DNA of 64,000 nt, taken from the NCBI GenBank assembly GCA_964006375.1, contig OZ023269.1:133044047-133108046 (forward strand). Direction: 5' to 3'. Both the position numbers and the translations under genes were made by a program. Positions 15,111 through 23,940 of the stretch are shown here, one piece after another. The notes under the pieces are model-generated. The model saw only the letters and a program-made list of their open reading frames with translations, made no database searches and had not been told where the DNA came from. Each line of letters starts with the position of its first letter. Positions within the stretch are counted from its first letter, which is position 1. This DNA comes from Tillus elongatus. Its lineage: Eukaryota; Arthropoda; Insecta; Coleoptera; Cleridae.

Positions 15111-15745
15111 ACTGAAAAAGTTTACTTATAAAAATAACTGCTGCAGCCAGAGAGTTATCGTTGTGGCGACAAAGCGGCAAGGTGACGTCGTCGTTAGACT
15201 GTGATGAATAAGTTTGTATATTTGCTGCGATGTTAAAGAAAAGGATAAAACATATCCTGCGAGAACTAGTTAGTTTTTGTTATCGTGTCTTTGATGTTGT
15301 AATAACGAAGGTGTACATCCCAAGACCTCAGGGAAGTAATCCCTCTTTACTTGGCCAGTGTATTTGGCAGTAATGTGGGTAGCAGAGAGAATATAGAAGT
15401 AGCATAGAAGCGAGCACAGGAACACTGTAATACGGGAATAGGGGCATACAGGGACAATATTGTAGCTTTACTTCGGAGACGTTAGAATAATAGACTTACT
15501 CAGCTATTCACTGTTCTCAACAGTTTACTGTACACTCTCTAATATCATCTCGTATTATTCGCAGATGAGAAAGATCGTATTATATAAAATACATGATGCA
15601 TATTGCGACATTCCTATTGTATGTATATATTTGTGGAAATAAGTTTCAGTTTCATCATCTATACGCAACAAAAGCACACATTCCATTATCGTATACACGG
15701 CTCTGTATAAAAGGATCCCAGAAAAGTACATGTTGTAACTTTCCA
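15110..15745. other. Region without a recognised gene
   Basis: Nothing recognised. A 91-codon minus-strand frame at 15555-15830 has no recognisable similarity and overlaps a repeat. Confidence 0.4.
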
Positions 15746-16260
15746 TCAAGGATATTGTGATATGTACGACAGGGTCGCTATCTCGGTGCGAAACCAGGTA
15801 GTATGTTTTCACGACAGTTCCAAATAACACAAAATGTTAGAAAATAGAGACTGTGTACAACCAACTAACAATTTTGTAAATTGTCAGCCCTCGCCCATTA
15901 GTGAATTTTCTTTTAAAAAAAATCACTGATGAGGAGATCCCGACTTTTGAATTTTGAAAAAAATTCTTTAATTGAGCGCAAACTAGGCCCCCTAGAACCC
16001 ATATTCAGGGTCAGTTTCAATTTTTATATGTTTATATACCGATAACTGAAAAAAATAATAGGCCGATTTTGATAAAATCTGGCAAATACCTTCCTTTTGC
16101 AAGTGGCTTGGATAAGTTCGTTAGTCAGGAAAATCGGCACCGGTAAATAACAAAGTAAGAGCAACCAAGTTTGGTATGATGATTTATGTCATAAAGAGTA
16201 TACTATGTACCAAAATTCAGATTTTTATGTTAAAAGGCCAAAAAGTTAGAGGTAAATTAA
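15745..16260 (+). repeat. Repeat partner of 12105-12240, then dispersed repeat copy lacking the (TA)n core
   Basis: 15745-15893 is the reverse complement of 12105-12240. From 15897 the dispersed repeat runs 'tagtgaattttcttttaaaa', 'ccctagaacccatattcagg', then 'accgataactgaaaaaaata' with only a very short AT stretch between, so this copy shows what the family looks like without microsatellite expansion. Confidence 0.75.
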
Positions 16261-16404
16261 TTTTTTATTAATTAAATCTAAGAAAGTCAAAAAAGTTAAA
16301 ATTGATAATTATGGTAGTACGAATCTGAGTGAAAAATACGACACGAAACGACTAACAAGCTCCTAGATCTATGTCTAAGTCGTTATTTTCCTTCATTTCG
16401 TTAA

Positions 16405-16730
16405 AATATGAACAAAAAAGCCATTTTAAATAAAAATTGTTTGGTGTAAATAGTAGACATTACACCATTGACATACTACCGGATATACCTGCTAGTACTC
16501 ACATATCGAGCGTGGCCGAGTGGGGTAAGCTCTGTACATCGGATAATGGACTTCTACATGACGATTTCTAATTCCGTCCTATTTAGTGACGTCACTTTTT
16601 ATCAATTTTTTTCAGTTTATTTCACTTTACCGTTATATGATCACATTATTGTTATTCCGATGAATTTTTTAGCCAGTTTTTGTATATTGTTATTGCCTTA
16701 ACTTATTGAAACCGTTTCGTATTTAATATA
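16405..16730 (+). repeat. tRNA-derived SINE, copy 1
   Basis: Contains 'gcgtggccgagtggggtaag' at 16511-16530, an A-box-like segment of a tRNA-Leu/Ser type head. The whole 320-bp block (from 'attttaaataaaaattgttt' to 'tattgaaaccgtttcgtatt') recurs in reverse complement at 63178-63560. There is no ORF. The dispersed repeat family abuts it at both positions. Confidence 0.75.
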
Positions 16731-16734
16731 AATG

Positions 16735-17040
<306 letters not shown>

Positions 17041-17208
17041 CAAACGACAAATTTTTATTTACAGGCAACTCTCAATACTTGTGTATTTTCTAAAATAATA
17101 AAGAAAGCGATGCCTGTAGGATTGGAGAATTTCTTGGAAGATCAGGGAATAATATCAGAGTGTCAGCACGCTTTCAGGCCTGGACTATCAACGGAAACCG
17201 CTGTTAGT
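17041..17208 (+). pseudogene. Non-LTR retrotransposon RT fragment
   Basis: The frame gives FSKIIKKAM..GLENFLED then QGIISECQHAFRPGLSTETA, the RT segment (..ISE.QHGFRPG.ST..A) of CR1/Jockey-type LINEs. It is only about 55 codons long and is cut on both sides by dispersed repeat copies. Confidence 0.75.
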
Positions 17209-17335
17209 GAAGTTTCTTAAAGAACTTCACTAACGAGGAGATCGCGACTTTTGAATTTGGAAAAAGTTTCTTCAAATGAGAGCGAACTAGGCCCCCTAGA
17301 ACACATATCCGAAGTCGGCTTAGATTGTTATATGT
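17209..17335 (+). repeat. Dispersed repeat family, left module only
   Basis: 'cttcactaacgaggagatcg', 'tcttcaaatgagagcgaact', 'ccctagaacacatatccgaa'. Ends before any (TA)n. Confidence 0.7.
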
Positions 17336-17352
17336 TATAGGTATATTATATT

Positions 17353-17397
17353 ACGTGGAATGCAGTTTCGAACCGTCCTGGTTCATGATCAGCACGC
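17353..17397 (-). ncRNA. Hammerhead-like motif (PLE-B copy)
   Basis: Minus strand: GCGTG, CTGATCA, a perfect stem II GAACC-AGGAC-GGTTC, GAAAC, TGCA, TTC, CACGT. Stem I (GCGTG/CACGT) and stem II are intact, but the core G8 is C and stem III has lost its C-G pair, so this copy should not cleave. Confidence 0.55.
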
Positions 17398-17473
17398 TAC
17401 TGACTATGATCGTTCCTGTGTGTTCTATGTCTGAAATTGTACGTGACGTTTTCGTATTCAGCTTCTATTGGTT

Positions 17474-17479
17474 GGTTTA
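17474..17479. other. Target site duplication, left copy (GGTTTA)
   Basis: GGTTTA directly precedes the left TIR and recurs at 35913-35918 directly after the right TIR. The paralogous uninterrupted PLE tail carries GAAACC (rc GGTTTC) at the same place (8365-8370). Confidence 0.88.
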
Positions 17480-17509
17480 AGTAGGTAATGCGGCACTTTG
17501 AGCAGACAG

Positions 17510-17532
17510 TGACGTCACAGGAAGTGACGTCA
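17510..17532. promoter_or_regulatory. Two CRE palindromes (TGACGTCA)
   Basis: TGACGTCA at 17510-17517 and 17525-17532, with a third at 17819-17826. All have counterparts in the right TIR. This is the consensus cyclic-AMP response element bound by CREB/ATF bZIP factors. Function here is inferred. Confidence 0.7.
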
Positions 17533-17763
17533 CGGCGCCGGCGCCACGCCCTGGCGCCGGCGCCACGCCCTGGCGCCACGCCCTGGCGCCACGCCCTGGC
17601 GCCACGCCCTGGCGCCTAGCCACGCCCTGGCGCCGGCGCCTGCCCCGGCCCCGGCGCCTAGCCACGCCCTGGCGCCTGCCACGCCCTGGCGCCGGCGCCA
17701 CGCCCTGGCGCCGGCGCCACGCCCCGGCGCCAGCCCCGGCGCCGGCGCCCAGCCACGCCCTGG
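17533..17763. repeat. GC-rich tandem array (GGCGCC / CACGCCCTGG units)
   Basis: About 230 bp built from overlapping GGCGCCGGCGCC palindromes and CCACGCCCTGGCGCC units in otherwise AT-rich DNA. CACGCCC is a KLF/Sp1-type box. The right TIR has a shorter version (35728-35860). Apparent Ala/Gly/Arg-rich ORFs here are composition artefacts. Confidence 0.85.
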
Positions 17764-17918
17764 GCCAGACAGTCACATCCGTGTTATGCCTAAGGTCATT
17801 GACCTGTCTAGGAAACTGTGACGTCACACGACTTGGGCCAGACAGTCACATGCAAACATTCCAAAGTGTCTAACCTATTACTTCAAATTATTATATTTTG
17901 AAAAAAACCATTTGGTGC

Positions 17919-17985
17919 AGGTGAGTTTCGAACCCGGGGCATTCAGATGGGAGGCAACGATGCTACCCGTTGAGCTAAGCAGACG
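17919..17985 (-). ncRNA. tRNA-like Pol III module (left TIR)
   Basis: The minus strand reads 'tagctcaacgggtagca' (A-box-like) and 'gggttcgaaactc' (B-box-like) about 43 bp apart. The cloverleaf is imperfect: the anticodon and T stems pair poorly, so it is a tRNA-derived promoter or pseudo-tRNA and not a working tRNA gene. The same sequence lies in the right TIR at 35401-35475. Confidence 0.6.
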
Positions 17986-18039
17986 CTTATTAATTTATTG
18001 TTTTAGGTTGGTATATATATATACGACTACAAACAAACC

Positions 18040-18540
18040 ATACATGTAACATAATTAAAGTTTATTATTAGACAAATGGATGATTTACAAAATAATGTTT
18101 AATATTAGAGGCTGCTGAACCAAAACGGAGGAAAATGGCGGAATGAAAGATGGAAGCCTGTGATACCTTACAAACCATACATGTAACATAATTAAAGTTT
18201 ATTAGTAGACAAATGGATGATTTACAAAATAATGTTTAATATTAGAGGCGGAACCAAAACGGAGGAACCAAAATGGCGGAAAATGGCGGAATGAAAGATG
18301 GAAGCCTGTGATACCTTAAGCTGACATCCCTGACATTATAAAAATGGCGGCTTTCGCTGATAAAGAATGGCGGCTTTCGTTCTTAAAGATGGTGCCTTTT
18401 GTTGATAAAGATGGTTGAAGACTCCATTATTTAAAGATACGTCACCCCAACCTAGCCGACAAATGAGAGTGAGGTTGATAAGCGAGAATAATGGTATTGC
18501 CGACAAATGAGAGTGAAGGTTGATAAGCGAGAATAATGGT
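18040..18540. repeat. Duplicated block with ATGGCGG motifs
   Basis: 'aaaccatacatgtaacataa' to 'gatggaagcctgtgatacct' occurs at about 18042-18172 and again at 18173-18316. The right TIR has one copy (35215-35350). AAAATGGCGG repeats, whose complement GCCATTTT matches the Pho/YY1-type core, follow to 18420. Confidence 0.7.
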
Positions 18541-18554
18541 ATTGGTCGAAGACT

Positions 18555-19850
18555 CGGAAGATCCGTGAGATGTACGATGGAACCAATACATGCACGGTGT
18601 TAAGGAGGCCAAATCAAATTGGAATATACAATAAAATGGCCACTTCCGGTCTAAACTTTAAATCCTTGTATCTTTTCAACGACAAGTGATAGAAATGAAC
18701 CGACTTTAAAAATGTATCGTTTCGTAACAAGCTCTACAAGAAACTGAGATAAAAAAACTTTAAACCCTTATCGCGGAAGATCCGTGAGATGTACGCTGGA
18801 ACCAACACATGCACGGTGTTAAGGAGGCCAAATCAAATTGGAATATACAATAAAATGACCACTTCCGGTCTAAACTTTAAATCCTTGTATCTTTTCAGCG
18901 GAAAGTGATAGAAATGAACTAACTTCAAAAATGTATGTTTCATAACAAGCTCTACAAGAAAATGAGATAAAAAACTTTAAACCCTTATCGCGGAAGATCC
19001 GTGAGATGTACGAGAGAACCAACACATGCACGGTGTTCAGGAGGCCAAATCAAATTGGAATATACAATAAAATGGCCACTTCCGGTCTAAACTTTAAATC
19101 CTTGTATCTTTTCAACGACAAGTGATAGAAATGAACCGACTTTAAAAATATATCGTTTCGTAACAAGGTCTACAAGAAAATGAGATAAAAAACTTTAAAC
19201 CCTTATCGCGGAAGATCCGTGAGATGTACGAGAGAACCAACACATGCACGGTGTTAAGGAGGCCAAATCAAATTGGAATATACAATAAAATGGCCACTTC
19301 CGGTCTAAACTTTAAATCCTTGTATCTTTTCAACGACAAGTGATAGAAATGAACCGACTTTAAAAATATATCGTTTCGTAACAAGGTCTACAAGAAACCG
19401 AGATAAAAAACTTTAAACCCTTATCGCGGAAGATCCGTGAGATGTACGCTGGAACCAACACATGCACGGTGTTAAGGAGGCCAAATCAAATTGGAATATA
19501 CAATAAAATGGCCACTTCCGGTCTAAACTTTAAATCCTTGTATCTTTTCAACGACAAGTGATAGAAATGAACTGACTTCAAAAATGTATGTTTCATAACA
19601 AGCTCTACAAGAAAATGAGATAAAAAACTTTAAACCCTTATCGCGGAAGATCCGTGAGATGTACGAGAGAACCAACACATGCACGGTGTTAAGGAGCAAA
19701 TCAAATTGGAATATACAATAAAATGGCCACTTCCGGTCTAAACTTTAAATCGTTATATCTTTTCAATGGAAAGTGATAGAAAGGAACCGACTTCAAAAAT
19801 GTATGTTTCGTAACAAGCTCTACAAGAAAATGAGATAAAATGATTTAAAG
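18555..19850. repeat. 218-bp tandem repeat array (six units)
   Basis: Units start with 'cggaagatccgtgagatgta' or a close variant at 18555, 18774, 18991, 19209, 19427 and 19644, a period of 217-219 bp, and contain 'cacatgcacggtgttaagga' and 'ggccacttccggtctaaact'. A partial unit lies at 20196-20266. Two sub-types alternate (GTACGCTGG / GTACGAGAG), which suggests amplification in pairs. Confidence 0.93.
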
Positions 19851-20636
19851 TTACGCCCCCCATTAAAACAAACCATTCATAAAGCTTTTGTTATTAGACA
19901 TAAGACATAATAATTAATATGTTTAATATTAGACTATTAGATTTCGCATAGAAATTAGCCGAACGTCACAATTGTTATATGGGTAGGTTCTAAAAATAAC
20001 ACACAGAGGTCGTTGGCAAACAAAAGAAGGAAGTTCAGAAACATACTGTAGGGGGCCCCTTGATGGGTAAATGGTATTCGTGTTTGAGCTTGTCTAGAAT
20101 ACAACCGTTAGAAGTATGACATCATCCACAAACCTGTTCCACAAACCTGTTTGAGCTTTGTCTGTACGGTCGTTATCTAGTGTAATTTCCGTTAGATCCG
20201 TGAGATGTACGCTGGAACCAACACATGCACGGTGTTAAGGAGGCCAAATCAAATTGGAATATACAATTTTAGTACACCCTCTTAGACTTATTGAAGTTGA
20301 CGGTACAGGCAGTTGTCAAGCGTAGGCAACGTCCACAAACTATAATGAGTTTAATCTAAAGTGAATAGATATTTTTATTATTTGAATCCATTGGAGGCTA
20401 GGGTCTTATAAAACGTATATAAAATTAGTAGATATCATGGGTTATTACAAATGGAAAGTTTATTCTACGTGACACTCATCAGACGTAGGTAATAGCTTAT
20501 ATTTGTTAAACGTAAAAATTAAAAACTCTAATATAAAAAACTAAACACAGCCTAACCAAACCCAGTTGAAAAGCTTGATATTAACCTGAGATACCAGTGA
20601 TATACACTTAACCTGAAGCTAAACAAATACGACATA
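19850..20636. other. Inner part of left TIR, no gene
   Basis: Holds a partial 218-bp unit (20196-20266) and about 370 bp shared with the right TIR. 'acgtatataaaattag' (20414-20429) is a TATA-like sequence pointing inward, present in both arms, and could drive leftmost and rightmost genes. Confidence 0.5.
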
Positions 20637-20929
20637 CAAGTGCATTCAAAGAAAGAATAGTCTCCTTAATATTTTACCCATCAACTCAGGACAACCTAGA
20701 ACAAACTTCTCTGCTGGTGAGAAATCAAATGGTAGATGCACTCATGAATGAGGTGAAACGTTTAGGTAAAATTAAAGTTAGTCTACAAGTCAAAATGGAA
20801 AGCATCTACGCTGGAGATTATGAAAATGAATTTTCTGTGCATCCTAGGAATATGACTGAAAAACAAAATGGATTCGATGTTTTTGATGAAATGGTTTGTG
20901 CACTCATTGAAAAAAGTAGAAACAGATGA
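20612..20929 (+). CDS. Small ORF crossing the left TIR inner boundary, unknown
   Basis: The frame is open from 20612 to the stop at 20927-20929. The first ATG is at 20729 (66 residues); the GTG at 20717 is unlikely to start translation. The segment GKIKVSLQVKMESIYA followed by an acidic DVFDEMVCALIEK helix vaguely recalls the N-terminal region preceding the exonuclease domain of arthropod Maverick-type PolB proteins, but the match is too weak to name it. The opposite TIR does not keep the frame open, so it is specific to this end. It may be a truncated 5' gene remnant. Confidence 0.35.
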   Translation, partial: PEAKQIRHTSAFKERIVSLIFYPSTQDNLEQTSLLVRNQMVDALMNEVKRLGKIKVSLQVKMESIYAGDYENEFSVHPRNMTEKQNGFDVFDEMVCALIEKSRNR

Positions 20930-21381
20930 AGGATATTATGTCATGGAGTTTGAGATAAATATTTGTAAAATTCACTAATGTTTTCGAATTATTTGTAAAA
21001 AAAAAAAAATACATAGAATTTCGAATTGATTATATGTGTATGAAATAAATAAAATATGTAAAGAATTACCAACTATTTTTTGTTAATGGAACGAGTTATT
21101 AATTTCATTACAGCTATCAAAATATTTCAGTGGTTTGTGTTATCTGAGTAAAATTATTAGTCATGCATTGCTGCTATCAATTAAGTGGTTTGTGAATAGA
21201 AACATAATGTCGCAATTTCTCATTATTTATTTCATAAATTATCAACTGAGTAAAATTACACAATGTTAAATATGTTGTTATTTAGTTTTTCAACAATATT
21301 ACATTTTCCTATGAAACAGTTATTTTTAAACAATTCAGAATTCTTCAATTAATAGAACACAAATGATAATTGAATTTAAGC
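20930..21381. other. AT-rich spacer
   Basis: No gene seen. It holds candidate poly(A) signals for the ORF to its left ('gaaataaataaaatatgtaa' near 21040) and the 3' flank of the converging E2F-like gene. Confidence 0.5.
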
Positions 21382-22464
21382 TTATTTTTCTAACAAATCA
21401 AGTAGTTTTTGCACAGAATCATAAGTTTCTAATTCTGAAAGTTGTGGGAAACTGTTCAAAGAATTTATTTCTGTTAATAGCTCATTACCGGTCCAAGGGG
21501 AATCATCAACATCTAATGTTCGGAGAATCTCTCCGACTGGGTCGACATCTCGTTGGGTTTTACAGTCGTCTTCCAAAAACCCAACAATATTCATATTTTC
21601 ACTAGCTAGGGACTTATTATCGAAATCATCAGTGGTCCACGGGGAATCATCAACATCTAATGTTCGGAGAATCTCTCCGACTGGGTCGACATCTCGTTGG
21701 GTTTTACAGTCGTCTTCTAAAAACCCATCAATATTCATATTTTCACTAGCTAGGGCCTTATTATCGAACTCATCAGTGGTCCACGGGGAATCATCAACAT
21801 CTAATGTTCGGAGAATCTCTCCGACTGGGTCGACATCTCGTTGGGTTTTACAGTCGTCTTCTAAAAACCCATCAATATTCATATTTTCACTAGCTAGGGC
21901 CTTATTATCGAACTCATCAGTGGTCCACGGGGAATCATCAACATCTAATGTTCGGAGAATCTCTCCGACTGGTTCGACATCTCGTTGGGGGTTTCCTTTC
22001 ACTTTATTCGAAACAACAATAGCTTTCATAATTTCTTCTTCACTGGATATGCTGAGTGCATTATTTTCAAATTTACAAACGACACTGTTTTCAGAGGTAG
22101 CTTTCAACATAAAAATGTTATCACCAACATTGTATATGTCTTTGACACCTTTAACCATCAGAAAAACCCCATTATCTTGAGCAAACTCTTCTGTATTATT
22201 TTCAAGAAATCGCATTTCTTGGTTAAATTTTTCATTTATATTATTTAGAATTTCCAAACTGTTCGCCCATTCTATTAGATTTCTTGATTTTTTCTTGACC
22301 AAACCACACTGATGGAGGACTGTAACAATTTCATTTACTCTTCTCTTTGGTATATTTAGTAAGTGACAAGCTTCGTTTATATCAACACTTTGCTTTTTCT
22401 TGAAGTACTCAATGAATTTGTTCGTTCGCACTGTCAGAAAACGTTGACGTCTAGGCTTGTACAT
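21382..22464 (-). CDS. E2F-like transcription factor with acidic tandem repeats
   Basis: 360 residues. Residues 9-67 match the E2F/DP winged-helix DNA-binding domain: RFLTVRTNKFIEYFKKK, then the recognition-helix signature KRRVNEIVTVLHQCGLVKKK (compare RRIYDITNVLEGIGLIEKK of E2F) and a SRNLIEW wing. Residues 68-95 can form the leucine-zipper-like helix, and 100-135 (VKDIYNVGDNIFMLKATSEN) resemble the E2F marked box. The C-terminal half is four near-identical 48-residue acidic units beginning at residues 160, 208, 256 and 304 (QRDVDPVGEILRTLDVDDSP), likely an activation domain. No classical RB-binding or LxCxE motif was found. A TATA box (22503-22509, minus) lies 31 bp before a TTAGT initiator (A at 22478). 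Inferred role: push host cells toward S phase or regulate the element's own genes. Confidence 0.82.
   Translation of the reverse strand: MYKPRRQRFLTVRTNKFIEYFKKKQSVDINEACHLLNIPKRRVNEIVTVLHQCGLVKKKSRNLIEWANSLEILNNINEKFNQEMRFLENNTEEFAQDNGVFLMVKGVKDIYNVGDNIFMLKATSENSVVCKFENNALSISSEEEIMKAIVVSNKVKGNPQRDVEPVGEILRTLDVDDSPWTTDEFDNKALASENMNIDGFLEDDCKTQRDVDPVGEILRTLDVDDSPWTTDEFDNKALASENMNIDGFLEDDCKTQRDVDPVGEILRTLDVDDSPWTTDDFDNKSLASENMNIVGFLEDDCKTQRDVDPVGEILRTLDVDDSPWTGNELLTEINSLNSFPQLSELETYDSVQKLLDLLEK
21490..22000 (-). repeat. 144-bp coding tandem repeat inside the E2F-like gene
   Basis: Repeat starts at 21490, 21634, 21778 and 21922, spaced exactly 144 bp (48 codons). The middle copies are almost identical at the nucleotide level, including synonymous positions, which points to recent amplification or gene conversion. 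Confidence 0.92.
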
Positions 22465-22477
22465 GATTGAAACAAAC

Positions 22478-22509
22478 TAACAGAAAAACACAGACAGATA
22501 GAATTTATA
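22478..22509 (-). promoter_or_regulatory. Core promoter of E2F-like gene
   Basis: TATAAAT at 22509-22503 and TTAGT with A at 22478 (31 bp apart), 14 bp before the ATG at 22464. Confidence 0.6.
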
Positions 22510-22853
22510 ACCAAATAAAAAAGATGTTCAACCTTCGAAAATATGTTATTCTCAGGAAATGCCAAGAAAAATAACTAATTGCGAATGTGTTTTTCAAAAA
22601 ATTAATTATCTAGGGAAATGGCCCCAAATATGTTTTTGTTATCCTTAGGAAACGGTCAAAAAAAAGATTAAGCCAAACGATAAGCTGAGTTCCTAGTAAC
22701 CACAATTATATTTTCGAAAATATATTATCTTAGGAAAATGGTCAAAGATTGTACCAAACAAGTAGATGACCTTATCTAATGCCCACTAACATGTTTTTCG
22801 AAAATATGTTTACAAAATTATACAAAACAACTGATTAGCTGTGAAGGGGTAAG

Positions 22854-22890
22854 TATATAAGGCTGTATTGTAGAAAAGAGATTTATATCA
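22854..22890 (+). promoter_or_regulatory. Core promoter of the 99-aa OB-fold-like gene
   Basis: TATATAA at 22854-22860; a weak TCA initiator lies near 22888-22890; ATG at 22921. Confidence 0.55.
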
Positions 22891-22920
22891 ACATCGTAGT
22901 TAAGCCTTGTAGTAACAAAA

Positions 22921-23220
22921 ATGGCTCAAGTTAACTTTTTAAATAATTTAGCTTCTCTTCCTGAAACGATCAAGTTTAGTGAATTAGAAGTGAATAAAAA
23001 ATATAAAATTTTCAACATTTCACGAATGGATACAAAATTTGGACAGGCAGTATTGGTGCATCTGGAACATGGACGAGTTTTCTTGCCAAAAAGGGTGTCT
23101 GATGCCATCACGGAAAATACGATGAAGGAATTGAGTGATGGATATGCAGTCATTTTCCATGGTATGAAAGAGATAAATGGACTCAAAGCAACACCAGATT
23201 TCACGTTTGAAAAGTTGTAA
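22921..23220 (+). CDS. 99-aa OB-fold-like (putative ssDNA-binding) protein
   Basis: Starts at the first ATG after a TATA box (22854). It has alternating beta-strand-like segments: KFSELEVNKKYKIFNISRM, FGQAVLVHLEHGRVFLPKR, GYAVIFHGMKEINGLKATPD. The arrangement (a KKY.I strand, a T.FG..VLV.L strand, LPKR, then G...F.G...I.GLK..P.F) resembles small OB-fold single-stranded DNA-binding proteins found in DNA viruses and large transposons. A protein of this kind would suit protein-primed replication. There is no signal peptide and no introns. An AATAAA lies at 23271. Family identity is by pattern only. Confidence 0.6.
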   Translation: MAQVNFLNNLASLPETIKFSELEVNKKYKIFNISRMDTKFGQAVLVHLEHGRVFLPKRVSDAITENTMKELSDGYAVIFHGMKEINGLKATPDFTFEKL

Positions 23221-23940
23221 TTGTATTTTATTGAAAATGTAATTTGAAATATTATAAGCATTTTGTTTGCAAAATAAAAGACATTATTTAAATTTCTGTG
23301 TTTTACCATACAATTTACCTGCTGCATATATATTCCCAAAATTTTTGAGTCATTAGGGTCTTCAAAGAATAGGCCATAGAGAAATACAATTATATGTTGG
23401 TTTCTGAATCAAAGGAATAAAAACAGACAATTCTAACAGAGGTTGCATTTTTTTTTAATAGTATTTCTACAAAAGTAATCTCACCAAAATCTAGAAATAT
23501 CCAACAAAAATAAAATTACAATAAAAATCACAGACATTTGAATTTACTAGGATTGGCGTAATGACTAATTATTGAAGGTATCGTACGTTTCTGAAAAGCA
23601 ATTTATGTTAAGAGATATAAGAGAGAATATTTTGGATTCTGCGTTAAGTGTTCTATGAAAACAAATAGGATAGGATATTCATTACAAATCGATTGAATCA
23701 AGACAAGTGATGATTATATAGAGATAAAAGGAAATATTTTAATTGAAAATCGTGCAAGTAGCTGAATCTTTTTATGGGATTGCTCTATACTTTGCATTTA
23801 TGATTTTTACAAAAGTTTTTAAAATAAAAATTAATTATTTCTTTTTAAATATACTTTTAAAATAAATGTTTTTATGAATAGTAAGAAAAAAAACAAAAAA
23901 ATCATCGAAATAGAGTTTTATTAAATTGTTACAAATAATA
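23220..23940. other. Spacer after OB-fold-like gene
   Basis: Poly(A) signal of the preceding gene near 23271; the rest shows no gene or repeat I recognise. Confidence 0.4.

Larger units (their letters stand above)
17345..17479 (-). repeat. PLE tail interrupted by the virus-like element, outer part
   Basis: Reverse complement matches the PLE-A tail at 8371-8495 (shared 'agtcagtagcgtgctgat' and 'actgca.tccacgt'). It stops exactly at the TSD GGTTTA (17474-17479). The tail resumes at 35913 on the other side of the 18.4-kb insertion. Confidence 0.85.
17480..20636 (+). repeat. Left terminal inverted repeat, about 3.16 kb
   Basis: Matches the reverse complement of 33878-35912 from 'agtaggtaatgcggcacttt' to 'ctaaacaaatacgacata'. 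It is longer than the right arm because it has more 218-bp tandem units (six plus a partial, against about three plus partials), a duplicated 18040-18310 block and a longer GC-rich array. Order from the outside: CRE palindromes, GC-rich array, tRNA-like module, 'aaccatacatgtaacataat' block, ATGGCGG-rich block, 218-bp array, unique inner 400 bp. Confidence 0.92.

Noticed and set aside
17477..17827. Gly/Ala/Arg-rich ORFs in the TIR tips (also 35695-35929)
   Set aside because: Artefact of the GC-rich tandem array; frames are open on both strands and differ between the two TIRs.
17919..17985. Functional tRNA gene
   Set aside because: Anticodon and T stems do not pair properly; only the promoter boxes resemble a tRNA.
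18555..19850. CRISPR-like or spacer-repeat array
   Set aside because: Units are contiguous 218-bp satellites without unique spacers, in a eukaryotic context.
21632..22180. 182-codon repetitive plus-strand ORF
   Set aside because: Antisense shadow of the E2F-like gene's 144-bp repeats; no promoter, and the minus-strand frame has domain matches.
22926..23339. 137-codon minus-strand ORF
   Set aside because: Shadow of the OB-fold-like gene; no promoter and no recognisable similarity.
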